From assembly GCF_002245215.1 (NCBI RefSeq), contig NZ_NPMR01000001.1:372001-436000 (forward strand): DNA of 64,000 bases, given 5' to 3'. Below, piece after piece: positions 31,513 to 40,034 of the stretch. The position numbers and the translations under genes were made by a program. Under the pieces are notes generated by a model. That model ran no database searches and had not been told where the DNA came from. It saw only the letters and a program-made list of their open reading frames with translations. Every line of letters begins with the position of its first letter. Positions within the stretch are counted from its first letter, which is position 1. This DNA is from Microbacterium sp. Yaish 1 (GTDB lineage: Bacteria; Actinomycetota; Actinomycetes; Actinomycetales; Microbacteriaceae).

Positions 31513-32108
31513 GGGCGGGTCCTTTCGTTCATCGCAGCGGCAGGGCCGACGACGGCGCTCATGCTCCACACCGGTGGCGCGTCCGACGGTTCGACCCGCG
31601 AGACGACCGAGAAGCCGTGTCGTTCGTAGAGCCGGACGTTGCGCTCGTCCGACGTGTCGAGCGCGAATCGGCTGGCGCCCCGTCGTGCGCCCTCCGCGAG
31701 CGCGAACCGGATGAGGTCGGATGCGAGACCGCGCCCCTGACGGGCGGGCACGACGCCGACCGTCTCGATCCGCCACGAGTCCGGCTCGCCCGGCTCAGAA
31801 GTGGCGTCATCGAGCCGCCCGAGCCGGTCGCCGTGCAACTGCACGATGCGGTCGACGACGCCCGGCGCCGGCTCGGGCGCATCCGGCGGGAGCACGGCGA
31901 TCACTCCGTCAGCGGGGCCCGTGATCCCGACGAAGCCGTGGGCGTGCGCGTGCCGCAGGTAGACGAGCTGCAGCTCACGGAGCCGCCACGCGTAGTCATC
32001 GTCGGGGATGACATGGCGTGTCCACGGGTAGTGCTCGAACGCTGCCGCGAGCGCATCGGCCGCGGCATCCAGTTCGTTCTCGGCGGCGAGACGAGTGCGA
32101 GGTGTCAT
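31509..32108 (-). CDS. GNAT-family N-acetyltransferase
   Basis: A 199-aa acetyltransferase. The acetyl-CoA-binding segment is TVGVVPARQGRGLASDLIRFALAEG (R/Q-x-x-G-x-G/A) and the C-terminal strand is NVRLYERHGFSVVSRVE. The preceding ~100 residues vary and contain several aromatic and acidic residues likely to form the substrate pocket. It is coupled by ATGA overlaps to the HTH regulator upstream and the NTF2-like gene downstream. Confidence 0.78.
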   Translation of the reverse strand: MTPRTRLAAENELDAAADALAAAFEHYPWTRHVIPDDDYAWRLRELQLVYLRHAHAHGFVGITGPADGVIAVLPPDAPEPAPGVVDRIVQLHGDRLGRLDDATSEPGEPDSWRIETVGVVPARQGRGLASDLIRFALAEGARRGASRFALDTSDERNVRLYERHGFSVVSRVEPSDAPPVWSMSAVVGPAAAMNERTRP

Positions 32109-32458
32109 GCGGGTGCGTCCTTGGGGTGCTTGTGGTCGGATGCCGGCGCAGTCGGCGTCTCCGACCCGGATTCCACGATCGCCTGCAGCGTCGCCAGGTG
32201 ACGGGCGAACGCTTCGCGACCGGCATCCGTGATGCCGACCCACGTCCGCGTCCGCCTGCCCACGGCTTCTTTCCGCACCTCGATGAGCCCCGCGTCGGCC
32301 AGCACGGTGAGCGTCTGCGACAGGGTCGAGTCGCTCACCTCGAGCAGGTCGGCGAGGAAGCGGAAGTCGACGTCCTCGAGATTGCGGAGAGCAGCAAGAA
32401 GCGAGAACCGGACGGGCGAGTGGATGAGGGCGTCGATGTCCTTGCGCGGATGACTCAT
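32105..32458 (-). CDS. winged-helix transcriptional regulator (HTH_34/MarR-like)
   Basis: A 117-aa protein that is essentially one winged helix-turn-helix: IDALIHSPVRFSLLAALRNLEDVDFRFLADLLEVSDSTLSQTLTVLADAGLIEVRKEAVGRRTRTWVGITDAG. It matches the HTH_34 group often paired with a small membrane protein, as here. It is the second gene of a four-gene operon and overlaps both neighbours by 4 nt. A dyad immediately upstream of the operon is a candidate site for its autoregulation. Confidence 0.82.
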   Translation of the reverse strand: MSHPRKDIDALIHSPVRFSLLAALRNLEDVDFRFLADLLEVSDSTLSQTLTVLADAGLIEVRKEAVGRRTRTWVGITDAGREAFARHLATLQAIVESGSETPTAPASDHKHPKDAPA

Positions 32459-32880
32459 CGGCGTGAGCTCGGGAAGAGGCAGGCGAGGATCGGAGAGATC
32501 GACACGACTCCCGCGAGAACCCACCACCACGGCGACGAGAGCTGCAGCAGTTGGAGCGCCGGGTCGAGCATCAGCGTGTACAGCGCGAACCACGTCGCGA
32601 CCGCGATGCCCATGTTCCGCAGTCCGTTACGGGGCACCGACCGCTGATAGCGGAATGCGATGGTCCAGATGCAGAGCGTGGCGAGGAGGAAGGGCGCGAA
32701 GGCCTTCCAGTAGCCGACGCCGGCGACGTCGATCGACAGGGTGAACGCGAGCGCGTACGCGGCCTGCGCCACGACGAAGACCCGGAACCAGCGCGTCGCG
32801 CGACGCGCATCCTTCTCAGCCTTCGTCCCGACGGCGACCATGCGGGCTGCGTCATCGTATGCGAAGTTGTTTTGCGTCAT
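32455..32880 (-). CDS. four-helix membrane protein paired with the HTH regulator
   Basis: A 141-aa protein with a charged N-terminus (KAEKDARRATRWFR) and four hydrophobic helices (VFVVAQAAYALAFTL, AFAPFLLATLCIWTIAF, NMGIAVATWFALYTLML, WWWVLAGVVSISPILACLF). Homologous pairs of such proteins with small HTH_34 regulators are common in actinobacteria, but I do not know a function. It is the first gene of the operon, preceded within 25 nt by a palindromic site. Confidence 0.65.
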   Translation of the reverse strand: MTQNNFAYDDAARMVAVGTKAEKDARRATRWFRVFVVAQAAYALAFTLSIDVAGVGYWKAFAPFLLATLCIWTIAFRYQRSVPRNGLRNMGIAVATWFALYTLMLDPALQLLQLSSPWWWVLAGVVSISPILACLFPSSRR

Positions 32881-32886
32881 GCAAAG

Positions 32887-32905
32887 ACTTTAACACTTGT
32901 AAAGT
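32887..32905 (-). promoter_or_regulatory. candidate operator for the HTH/membrane protein operon
   Basis: The dyad ACTTTA-ACACTTG-TAAAGT has 6-bp perfect arms and an internal partial palindrome. It lies 6-25 nt before the first codon of the operon and stands out as A/T-rich in a G/C-rich region. Position and symmetry suit a winged-helix dimer overlapping the promoter. Confidence 0.5.
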
Positions 32906-32968
32906 GAGCGTCGCCACCTCTCCCACGGTCGTTCCGGTCGCCGCCACGGTGATAGTCTCGATCGGCAC

Positions 32969-33044
32969 GCCTCCGTAGCTCAGGGGATAGAGCGTTGGTT
33001 TCCGGTACCAAAGGTCGCAGGTTCGATTCCTGTCGGGGGCACCA
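32969..33044 (+). tRNA. tRNA-Arg (anticodon CCG), CCA encoded
   Basis: The cloverleaf folds completely. Acceptor GCCTCCG pairs with CGGGGGC (one G-U pair) and the D-arm is GCTCAGGGGATAGAGC. The anticodon stem TTGGT/ACCAA has loop TTCCGGT, giving anticodon CCG. The T-arm is GCAGGTTCGATTCCTGT and the 3' end ACCA is genomic. It reads CGG arginine codons, which are frequent in this G/C-rich genome. Confidence 0.95.
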
Positions 33045-33050
33045 GTAAAC

Positions 33051-33082
33051 AGAAGGGCAGTCGAAGACTCGGCTGCCCTTCT
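33051..33082 (+). terminator. terminator after tRNA-Arg
   Basis: A 14-bp stem (AGAAGGGCAGTCGA with TCGGCTGCCCTTCT, one G-U pair) around an AGAC loop, starting 6 nt after the tRNA CCA end. Confidence 0.75.
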
Positions 33083-33124
33083 GCGTACCCAGAGGTGCGC
33101 CCGACGCGTCTTTCGCACGGGCGT

Positions 33125-33130
33125 TACGCT
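33125..33130 (+). promoter_or_regulatory. candidate -10 box for the EccC-like gene
   Basis: TACGCT fits TANNNT and lies 24 nt before the GTG start of the large ATPase gene, leaving a short leader that contains the ribosome site GGAGGGG. No clear -35 was identified. Confidence 0.35.
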
Positions 33131-33153
33131 CGGGGTGTGGGCGGAGGGGTACC

Positions 33154-36100
33154 GTGCGACTGAAGTTGATTGTCCGTGATCAGCAGGGGGACCGTGACGT
33201 CGTCGTCACGTGCGACGCGACGGCGACGGTGGGAGATGTCGCCGCCGCCCTCGCGGGCCAGACGGACGGCCAGCGTCGGTCTCAGCCGCTGACGCTTTGG
33301 GCCCATGCACCCGGCGCCCCGGACGCTCAGACGCTGAACCCGCTGTTGTCGCTGCACGATTCGGGGCTGCGTTCGGGAACGAGCGTCGCGCTCGTCGAGC
33401 CGCGCACCGCGCCGCCGTCCGAAGCCGACGCGCGGGCCACGCTCGCCGTCACCGACGGGCCAGACGCCGGCCTGACGGTTCGCCTCGGCTCGGGCGTGAG
33501 CTTCGTCGGACGTGATCGCGCCGCTCACGTGCGACTGCGCGATCCACTCGTGTCGCGACGGCATGCGAGCGTGACCGTGTCGGGGAGATCCGTCGTCGTC
33601 TCGGATCTCAACTCCGCCAACGGTGTGGAAGTCGACGGCGAACGCGTCGACCGTGCCGTCCTGCTGCACCGGTCACAGGTGCGCATCGGTTCGACGAGGT
33701 TCCGCGTCGATCCGGTGTCCACGGCGAGCGGAGCCGAAGCGACGCGAGAGTTCTCGCGATCCCCCCGCGTGGTGGAGCCCTGGCGACCACCCGAATTCGA
33801 AGCTCCCACGCTGCCCTCGGTCGGCGAGCGTCCCCCGTTGCCGTGGATCGGCATCGCGGCACCGATCATCGCGGGCGCCGCCTTGTTCGCCATCACCCAG
33901 AATCCGCTGATGCTGCTGTTCATCGCCCTGTCTCCGATCCTCATGCTCGGCATGTGGGTGGATCAGGTGTTCCGACGCCGGAAGCAGAAGAAGGAACAGC
34001 GTGCCCGATTCCGCACCGGCCTCGCGTCGCTCGAAACCGACCTCAGCGGGCAGGCGGCAGCGGAGCATGCCGCACGATTGGCCGAGTCTCCGTCGGTGAG
34101 CGACATCGCCGAGGCGGTCTCGACCCGGTCGCCTCTCGTCTGGACGCGCGTCCCCGAGCACGGCGCCTTCCTCTCCGTGCGCTTCGGGCGCGGAACCCTG
34201 CCGTCGCGGGTATCGGTCACGATGCCCTCGCGCGATCTCGGCGCGACCGACGAGTGGCACGAGCTCAAGCTGGTCGTCGACCGCTTCGCGAATCTCGAGG
34301 GTGTGCCGGTGGCCGAGCGATTCCGGGATGCGGGAGCCATCGGCGTGGCCGGCCCCGACCAGTTCGCCGGCGATGCCGCGCGGGCGCTCCTGCTGCAGAT
34401 CGCCGGCCTTCACTCCCCCGCGGATGTCGCGGTGTGCGCATTCGCCGCGGGAGACGCCGCCGCGGAATGGTCGTGGGTGAAGTGGCTCCCCCATACCGAT
34501 GGCCCGCACAATCCGCTTCCCACTCCGCTCGCCGCCGACCTCCCCGCCAGCACGCGACTGCTCTCCGACCTCGAGGAGCTGATCCAGCAGCGCACACTTG
34601 CCCGAGGCGGAACCTCGCAGGTGCGCTCGCACATCTCGGCGGAGACCCCGGGCGCACCGGGGTTGTGGGAGCCGGTGGAGCGCGAACCGCTGACACCCGC
34701 GGTGGTGGTCTTCATCGCCGGCGACCCGGCGGTCGACCGGGGGCGGCTCGTGCAGGTCGCGCACGACGGACCGGATGTCGGCGTCTATACGGTGTGGCTG
34801 GCCGGCGACGTGAGCCATCTGCCGGTGGTGTGCCGCACCTACATCGCTGCGCGCGCCGCTCAGGCCACCGTGTCGTTCGTGCGTCACGGCGCGGAGGTCG
34901 CCCTGACGCATATCGAGCTGGTCGATCCCCCACAGGCGGAACGGGTGGCTCGCGCTCTCGCACCGCTCGAGGATGACGGCGCGCCGGTGCTGGACGAATC
35001 CGATCTCCCCTCCGCCGTGTCGCTCGTGGAGCTCTTCGACGACGACATCGCGGGCGATCCCCATGCCGTCGCAGGGCGGTGGGACAAGAACGACTCGCTC
35101 ATGGCTCGCTGGGTTCCTGGCCTCCCGCGCGAGGCCGGCGGGTTGGGAGCGCTCGTCGGCCAGGGCGCGACCGCGCCGCTGCGTATCGACCTGCGTCGCG
35201 ATGGCCCCCATGCTCTCGTGGGTGGCACGACCGGCTCGGGAAAGTCCGAGTTCTTGCAGACGTGGATCCTGGGGATGGCCGTCGAGCACTCGCCGGATCG
35301 CCTGACCTTCCTCCTCGTCGATTACAAGGGGGGTTCGGCATTCGGCGACTGCGTCTCCCTTCCGCATACGGTCGGACTGGTCACCGACCTGACGCCTCAC
35401 CTGGTCAAACGCGCCTTGATCAGCCTGCGCTCCGAGCTGAAGCGCCGCGAGGAGATCCTCGCGGCCAAGGGCGCGAAAGACCTCGTCACGCTGGAGGAGC
35501 GCGGCGACCACGACGCACCTCCATCCCTCGTGATCGTCATCGACGAATTCGCCGCACTGGTGACGGAGGTGCCGGAATTCGTCGACGGGGTGATCGACAT
35601 CGCACAGCGAGGACGCTCGCTCGGTCTTCACCTCGTGATGGCGACCCAACGGCCGGCCGGCGTCATCAAAGAGTCACTGCGCGCCAACACGAATCTCCGT
35701 GTCGCCCTGCGCGTGGCGGACGAAGCCGATTCGCAGGACGTGCTCGGCATCGACCGCGCCGCGCACTTCGACCCCGGCACCCCCGGACGCGCCGCGGCGA
35801 AGCTCGGCGCCGGACGGGTCATCGACTTCCAGACCGCGTACGTCGGGGGACGCGCCGACCACCGGGATGCCGCAGAGGTGGAGATCCGTGATCTTCCCTT
35901 CGCCCCCGCCGCCGCCTGGCCACGACCGGCGGCAGCCGCGGCACCGACATCCGGGGAACGCGACATCGAGCGGCTCGCGGCATCGATCGGCGCCGCATCC
36001 GCCCAGCTCGCGATCGCGGCTCCACGCCGTCCCTGGCTGGACGCGCTTCCCGACGCCGTCGACCTCGCCGACCTCCGCGCGTCGGGCGACGGGCTCGCCA

Positions 36101-37533
36101 TCGGGATGCAGGACGAGCCCGAGCATCAGACCCAGACGCCGTTCGTCGTCGACCTGGATGCCGTCGGCAACCTCGTGGTGTTCGGCACCGGCGGCGTCGG
36201 CAAGACGACGTTGCTGCGCACCCTCACCATCGCCGCGAGCGTGGGACGCGCCCCCGCGTGGGTCTACGCGATCGACTCCGTCGGAGACGCACTGTCGAGC
36301 CTGTCGGCGCTGCCCAATGTGGGCGCGGTGATCGCACTCTCCGACGCCGAACGCGTCACTCGACTGTTGACCCAGCTCCAGGAGTGGGTGAACGAGCGGT
36401 CGCGCCTGTTCGCCGCGGCGAATGCGGCCACCCTCTCGGCGTACAACAGCACCGCGGCGAATCCGCTCCCCCGCATCATCGTGCTCATCGACGGAATGGC
36501 CGCATTCCGTTCGGAGTACGAGTTCCGCGACGCCGGGCGGCTGTTCGACGGCTTCACCGGCCTCCTCACGAACGGACGGCAGGTCGGCATCCATTTCGTC
36601 CTCACCGCAGACCGCCAAGCGGCCATCCCGCAGTCGATCCTCACCTCGCTGCAGGAGCGCATCGTGCTCCGTCTGGCCGCCGATGTCGAATACGACCTGA
36701 TGGGGGTGCCCCGCGACGCTCTCACCGACGCCCCGGCGGGGCGCGGATACGCGCGCGGGCGGGAGGTTCAGATCGCCACACCCGGCGGAACGGCCGACCT
36801 CGCCGCGCACACGCAGGCGCTGACCGACCTGGCGCGAGAGATCACCACGACAGCCACGCCGGTCCGCCGACTCGATGAGACCATCCCCTGGGCGAGCCTT
36901 CCGGCAACGGTGGACGGGAGCCCCACTCTCGGAGTCGCGGATGACACCCTCGAGCCGGTCGGCATCACCGACGGCCTGTTCGTCGTCTCGGGTCCGTTCC
37001 AGTCGGGTCGCACCACGGCGATGCGAACCATCATCCATGCCGTCACCGCGACGAGCCCGCCACTGCCCGCCTACCTCCTCAGTGCACGCCCGGGCGACCT
37101 CGCACACGCGACCGCATGGACCGCAGCGGGGACGGATGTCGACGACGCCGACGACCTCGCGAACCGACTCGCGATGGATCTGCAATCCGGCGCCCTGCCC
37201 GAAGCGCTGATCGTCATCGAGAGCAGCCCCGAGTTCGAGGCGACCGCGGCGGAAGGCTCGATCGCTCGTCTGCTGAAAACGGCGCGCCGCGCGCCCGGCA
37301 TCCGCGTCGTCGTCGAAACGGATACCGTGACCGCGGGGGCGGCATGGCAGATCTTCACCGAGCTGAAGACCGCTCGAGGCGGCATCGTGCTGCAGCCGGA
37401 GGAGACCGACGGCGCGGGTATCTTCCGAGTGCCATTCCCCCGATCCACGCGCGCCGAGTTCCCCGTCGGCCGCGGGTTCCTCGTCACTTCCGGGAGAGTC
37501 CGCCGCTTTCACGTCGCGCTTCCTCCTCGGTGA
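33154..37533 (+). CDS. type VII secretion ATPase, FHA domain fused to three FtsK/SpoIIIE modules (EccC/EssC-like)
   Basis: A 1459-aa motor-type protein. Residues 1-90 form a small beta-rich domain. An FHA domain follows at about 108-180 (FVGRDRAAHVRLRDPLVSRRHASV, LNSANGVEVDG), then two membrane helices (~228-272) and a basic stalk RRRKQKKEQR. ATPase 1 has an intact P-loop GGTTGSGKSEF (~690) and Walker B VIVIDEFAAL (~795). ATPase 2 has GTGGVGKTT (~1012). ATPase 3 has a variant loop GPFQSGRTT (~1280). Order and length resemble EssC/EccC, which recruit and export WXG100 dimers, and WXG100 genes follow directly. The FHA domain suggests control by phosphothreonine signals. The start is GTG with GGAGG upstream. 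Other ESX membrane components are not in the window. Confidence 0.88.
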   Translation: MRLKLIVRDQQGDRDVVVTCDATATVGDVAAALAGQTDGQRRSQPLTLWAHAPGAPDAQTLNPLLSLHDSGLRSGTSVALVEPRTAPPSEADARATLAVTDGPDAGLTVRLGSGVSFVGRDRAAHVRLRDPLVSRRHASVTVSGRSVVVSDLNSANGVEVDGERVDRAVLLHRSQVRIGSTRFRVDPVSTASGAEATREFSRSPRVVEPWRPPEFEAPTLPSVGERPPLPWIGIAAPIIAGAALFAITQNPLMLLFIALSPILMLGMWVDQVFRRRKQKKEQRARFRTGLASLETDLSGQAAAEHAARLAESPSVSDIAEAVSTRSPLVWTRVPEHGAFLSVRFGRGTLPSRVSVTMPSRDLGATDEWHELKLVVDRFANLEGVPVAERFRDAGAIGVAGPDQFAGDAARALLLQIAGLHSPADVAVCAFAAGDAAAEWSWVKWLPHTDGPHNPLPTPLAADLPASTRLLSDLEELIQQRTLARGGTSQVRSHISAETPGAPGLWEPVEREPLTPAVVVFIAGDPAVDRGRLVQVAHDGPDVGVYTVWLAGDVSHLPVVCRTYIAARAAQATVSFVRHGAEVALTHIELVDPPQAERVARALAPLEDDGAPVLDESDLPSAVSLVELFDDDIAGDPHAVAGRWDKNDSLMARWVPGLPREAGGLGALVGQGATAPLRIDLRRDGPHALVGGTTGSGKSEFLQTWILGMAVEHSPDRLTFLLVDYKGGSAFGDCVSLPHTVGLVTDLTPHLVKRALISLRSELKRREEILAAKGAKDLVTLEERGDHDAPPSLVIVIDEFAALVTEVPEFVDGVIDIAQRGRSLGLHLVMATQRPAGVIKESLRANTNLRVALRVADEADSQDVLGIDRAAHFDPGTPGRAAAKLGAGRVIDFQTAYVGGRADHRDAAEVEIRDLPFAPAAAWPRPAAAAAPTSGERDIERLAASIGAASAQLAIAAPRRPWLDALPDAVDLADLRASGDGLAIGMQDEPEHQTQTPFVVDLDAVGNLVVFGTGGVGKTTLLRTLTIAASVGRAPAWVYAIDSVGDALSSLSALPNVGAVIALSDAERVTRLLTQLQEWVNERSRLFAAANAATLSAYNSTAANPLPRIIVLIDGMAAFRSEYEFRDAGRLFDGFTGLLTNGRQVGIHFVLTADRQAAIPQSILTSLQERIVLRLAADVEYDLMGVPRDALTDAPAGRGYARGREVQIATPGGTADLAAHTQALTDLAREITTTATPVRRLDETIPWASLPATVDGSPTLGVADDTLEPVGITDGLFVVSGPFQSGRTTAMRTIIHAVTATSPPLPAYLLSARPGDLAHATAWTAAGTDVDDADDLANRLAMDLQSGALPEALIVIESSPEFEATAAEGSIARLLKTARRAPGIRVVVETDTVTAGAAWQIFTELKTARGGIVLQPEETDGAGIFRVPFPRSTRAEFPVGRGFLVTSGRVRRFHVALPPR

Positions 37534-37941
37534 CACCAAAAGCGCCAGCATTGACCGTTCTGTCCCCCAAAAGGTGGACACGGGGGTTATTGGCGAACAA
37601 TGTATGGTGGAAAAGCCTACGTAGAAGGGGATCTCACTATGGCGAACATGAACGTCACATATGGCGAAATGACCTCCCGCGCTGACCAGCTCATCGCCGG
37701 TCGCGACGAGATCAACACCACCCTGCAGCGCCTGCAGTCACAGATCAACGCGCTCGTCGCCCAGGGCTTCGTCACCGACCGGTCTTCGGGCGCATACCAA
37801 GAGGCCTACAACCGGTTCAACGCCGGAGCGACCAACACCATCGGCGGCCTGAACGACCTCGCCGCGTTCCTCCGCACCACCGCACAGACCCTGCAGGACG
37901 TCGACACCCAGATCGCCTCCCGCATCGGCCGCTGAGCAAGA
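37488..37941 (+). repeat. 454-bp duplicated segment, copy 1 (eccC tail + leader + WXG100)
   Basis: This segment recurs at 40581-41034 with no indels and ten base differences by direct comparison. It covers the last 14 sense codons and stop of the EccC-like gene, a ~105-nt leader and the whole WXG100 gene. The leader holds G/C tracts able to pair (CCCCC with GGGGG around AAAAGGTGGACAC) and a ribosome site GAAGGGG. Confidence 0.95.
37639..37935 (+). CDS. WXG100-family (ESAT-6-like) protein, copy 1
   Basis: A 98-aa helical-hairpin protein of the type VII substrate family: helix 1 SRADQLIAGRDEINTTLQRLQSQINALV, turn, helix 2 GATNTIGGLNDLAAFLRTTAQTLQDVDTQIASRI. The turn reads GFVTDRSSGAYQEAY, an actinobacterial variant in which the Trp of WxG is replaced but the Gly is kept. 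Such proteins are secreted as dimers by EccC-type machines. The C-terminal YxxxD/E export motif is not obvious. The ATG at 37639 follows GAAGGGG. An in-frame ATG at 37600 lacks a ribosome site. The protein is identical to the copy at 40732. Confidence 0.88.
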   Translation: MANMNVTYGEMTSRADQLIAGRDEINTTLQRLQSQINALVAQGFVTDRSSGAYQEAYNRFNAGATNTIGGLNDLAAFLRTTAQTLQDVDTQIASRIGR

Positions 37942-37952
37942 CGAACATCGGC

Positions 37953-38231
37953 ATGACCTCGGCTCTGTTCGCTGATTACGGTCGGATCCGAACCGCCGGA
38001 GAGCGCCTGGCGAGCGGCCCGAATGGGCTGCGAACATTCTCCGTAGAGGGCGACTCGTCGTGGCTCGGTTCCTCGGCCGTCGGTTCGGCCCTCATGGAAT
38101 CGACTCGGCTCCGAATGGCTCGGGCGCAAGCGCTGGCCGATCAGCTCTCCGTCACTGCGGCGGGCGTTCAGGACGCCGTCGCGCAGCTGACGTCGGCAGA
38201 CTCGTCTGCCGCTCAGGCGGTGGGTGGCTGA
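37953..38231 (+). CDS. small helical ESX-type partner protein, cassette 1
   Basis: A 92-aa mostly helical protein (DYGRIRTAGERLASG, MESTRLRMARAQALADQLSVTAAGVQDAVAQLTS). A central DSSWLGSSAVG resembles the WxG turn between two helices. It lies between a WXG100 gene and a large effector gene, whose start it overlaps by one base. That is the usual place of the small Lap/WXG-like chaperones that pair with type VII effectors. It has no clear sequence similarity to the corresponding gene in cassette 2. Confidence 0.6.
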   Translation: MTSALFADYGRIRTAGERLASGPNGLRTFSVEGDSSWLGSSAVGSALMESTRLRMARAQALADQLSVTAAGVQDAVAQLTSADSSAAQAVGG

Positions 38232-40024
38232 TGGCGCAATGGACGACATCGGATCCGGGGGCGGGAAGCCCGGCCGACATCCGTGCGAGCGCGGGCCGTC
38301 GGCAGAGCGAAGCCGCTCGCACCCGTGACGCCCAACATGACGTGTCACTTGCCGGCGCTGTCGCGGGCGACGGGTGGCAGGGCGCCGCGGCCGGGGCGCT
38401 GAGCGCGCGGACCGCGGCCCTCGCGGCAAAGATGAACGCGCTCGCGGGCCAAGCCGAATCGGATGCTGGAGCGCTGCGTCGTTACGCGGATGAGGTGGAG
38501 ACCATCAGGCATCAGCAGAACACCCTCGCAGCTCGGCGCGGACGACTCGAGAGCGAGCTGCGCGCCGCGCAGCACCAGGATCCTGTGCAGCCCGTCCTGC
38601 CCGATGATCCCGCCCGCCGGATTCTCGAGCGGCAGATGACCGGGCTGCGCGATCAGATCGCATCGCTCGACGCCCAGTTCGCAGCGCTCGCGCAACAACG
38701 TTCGGCCGCCGACGGCGCAGCGATCATGGCACTGACGAGCTCGTCATCACGGGGAGGCTTGACTGCGCACCCCGCAGTGACATCCGGCTCCGCCAGAGGC
38801 ATCGGGCTATCGGACCTCGCGGGCATGAGCGAACTCGACCTGGCAACGCTGTTTCATCTTCACCCCGAACTCGCGACTCAGGTGCAGCAGAACGCCGGAA
38901 GCGCTCACGACGTCGCAGCGTGGTGGGCCGCGCTGTCAGCCGTTCAGAGACAGAACCTTGTTCTGGGTGCACCCGCTCTCATCGGCAACCTCGAAGGCGT
39001 GACGTACCGTGCCCGAGACTTCGCAAACCGTATCGTCCTCGACCGACGCATCGCCGAGGAGGAAGCCAGGCAGAAGCAACTCATCGCACCGCCGGGAGGA
39101 TTCACCCCGACCGCGCCGGACGTGGTGGTCGTATCCGGAGACCTCATAGCGCTCCGCAACATCCGAGACTCGCTGGAGTCGCCTGCCGGGGGCGGGCCAC
39201 GCTTTCTCGTCTCTCTCACGGCCGATAGCCCGCCGCTCGCGGCGGTATCGATCGGCGACCTGGACTCTGCTGACAATGTCACTTACGCGGTGCCCGGGAT
39301 GGGGACCTCCACCGCCGGAATGTATGACTGGGCGGAATCCGCACAGAACATCTCTGACGCGCAGACTCGCGCGGATGCGACCCGGGCTCATGCGGTGGTG
39401 GCGTGGGTCGGATACAAGGCCCCTGAAACCCCGCCAGCCAGCCTCGACGTTTTCGGGGTGGAGCTCGCACATGCCGGGGCGACGAAATTGGTCACCGCGC
39501 TCGAGGGGTTCGCGGCGCTGCGGCCCGATGCGCAACTGAATGTCGTCGCGCACTCCTACGGAAGCACCACCGCGGCCGCGGCGCTGTCCCGACCCGGGGT
39601 TCATGTGGATAGGCTTGCCATAGTCGGGTCCGCGGGTCTGCCCGCCACCATCGACTCCGCCTCCGATCTGCATGCCGATCAGGTGTTCGCCGGACAAGCC
39701 CAAGATGTCATGAGCATCGACCCTGCCGGCGGCGACCAATGGGCTTGGGTGGGCAGGCTGTCGGAAGAGCACCCCGTGAACCCCATCGACCCCAGTTTCG
39801 GAGCGAAGGGATTCAGCGTGGCAGGAACCAACGGCATGAACCCCGTCACCGACCATGCCGTCAGCACGCCCGAGGGCAACGGATACCTCGACCAAGACAC
39901 GGAATCACTGCTCAACGTGGCATACGCAACGACAGGTCAAAATGAGAAGATCAGCGCTTATGTTGCGCCAGACCGAACACCGTTCGAGCAAGCGCTCATC
40001 TCCGGGATCGCGCATCAACACTAA
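38231..40024 (+). CDS. putative type VII effector, DUF1023-like alpha/beta hydrolase (effector 1)
   Basis: A 597-aa protein. The first ~150 residues form an ESX-like helical head (AGDGWQGAAAGALSARTAAL has a WxG, then a coiled coil rich in Arg/Glu/Gln). A linker SSSSRGGLT follows, then the DUF1023 helical block (AAWWAALSAVQRQNLVLGAPALIGNLEGV). The alpha/beta-hydrolase core has the nucleophile elbow VVAHSYGST (Ser about residue 442) and a late His in PVTDHAVST (~542). There is no signal peptide, consistent with ESX export. It is followed after 10 nt by a lipoprotein gene, the candidate immunity factor. Hydrolase activity and toxicity are inferred from family and context. Confidence 0.75.
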   Translation: MAQWTTSDPGAGSPADIRASAGRRQSEAARTRDAQHDVSLAGAVAGDGWQGAAAGALSARTAALAAKMNALAGQAESDAGALRRYADEVETIRHQQNTLAARRGRLESELRAAQHQDPVQPVLPDDPARRILERQMTGLRDQIASLDAQFAALAQQRSAADGAAIMALTSSSSRGGLTAHPAVTSGSARGIGLSDLAGMSELDLATLFHLHPELATQVQQNAGSAHDVAAWWAALSAVQRQNLVLGAPALIGNLEGVTYRARDFANRIVLDRRIAEEEARQKQLIAPPGGFTPTAPDVVVVSGDLIALRNIRDSLESPAGGGPRFLVSLTADSPPLAAVSIGDLDSADNVTYAVPGMGTSTAGMYDWAESAQNISDAQTRADATRAHAVVAWVGYKAPETPPASLDVFGVELAHAGATKLVTALEGFAALRPDAQLNVVAHSYGSTTAAAALSRPGVHVDRLAIVGSAGLPATIDSASDLHADQVFAGQAQDVMSIDPAGGDQWAWVGRLSEEHPVNPIDPSFGAKGFSVAGTNGMNPVTDHAVSTPEGNGYLDQDTESLLNVAYATTGQNEKISAYVAPDRTPFEQALISGIAHQH

Positions 40025-40034
40025 ACGACGATCG

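Noticed and set aside
35674..37581. A 635-codon minus-strand frame within the EccC-like gene
   Set aside because: Antisense of a gene with intact P-loops, with no motifs of its own.
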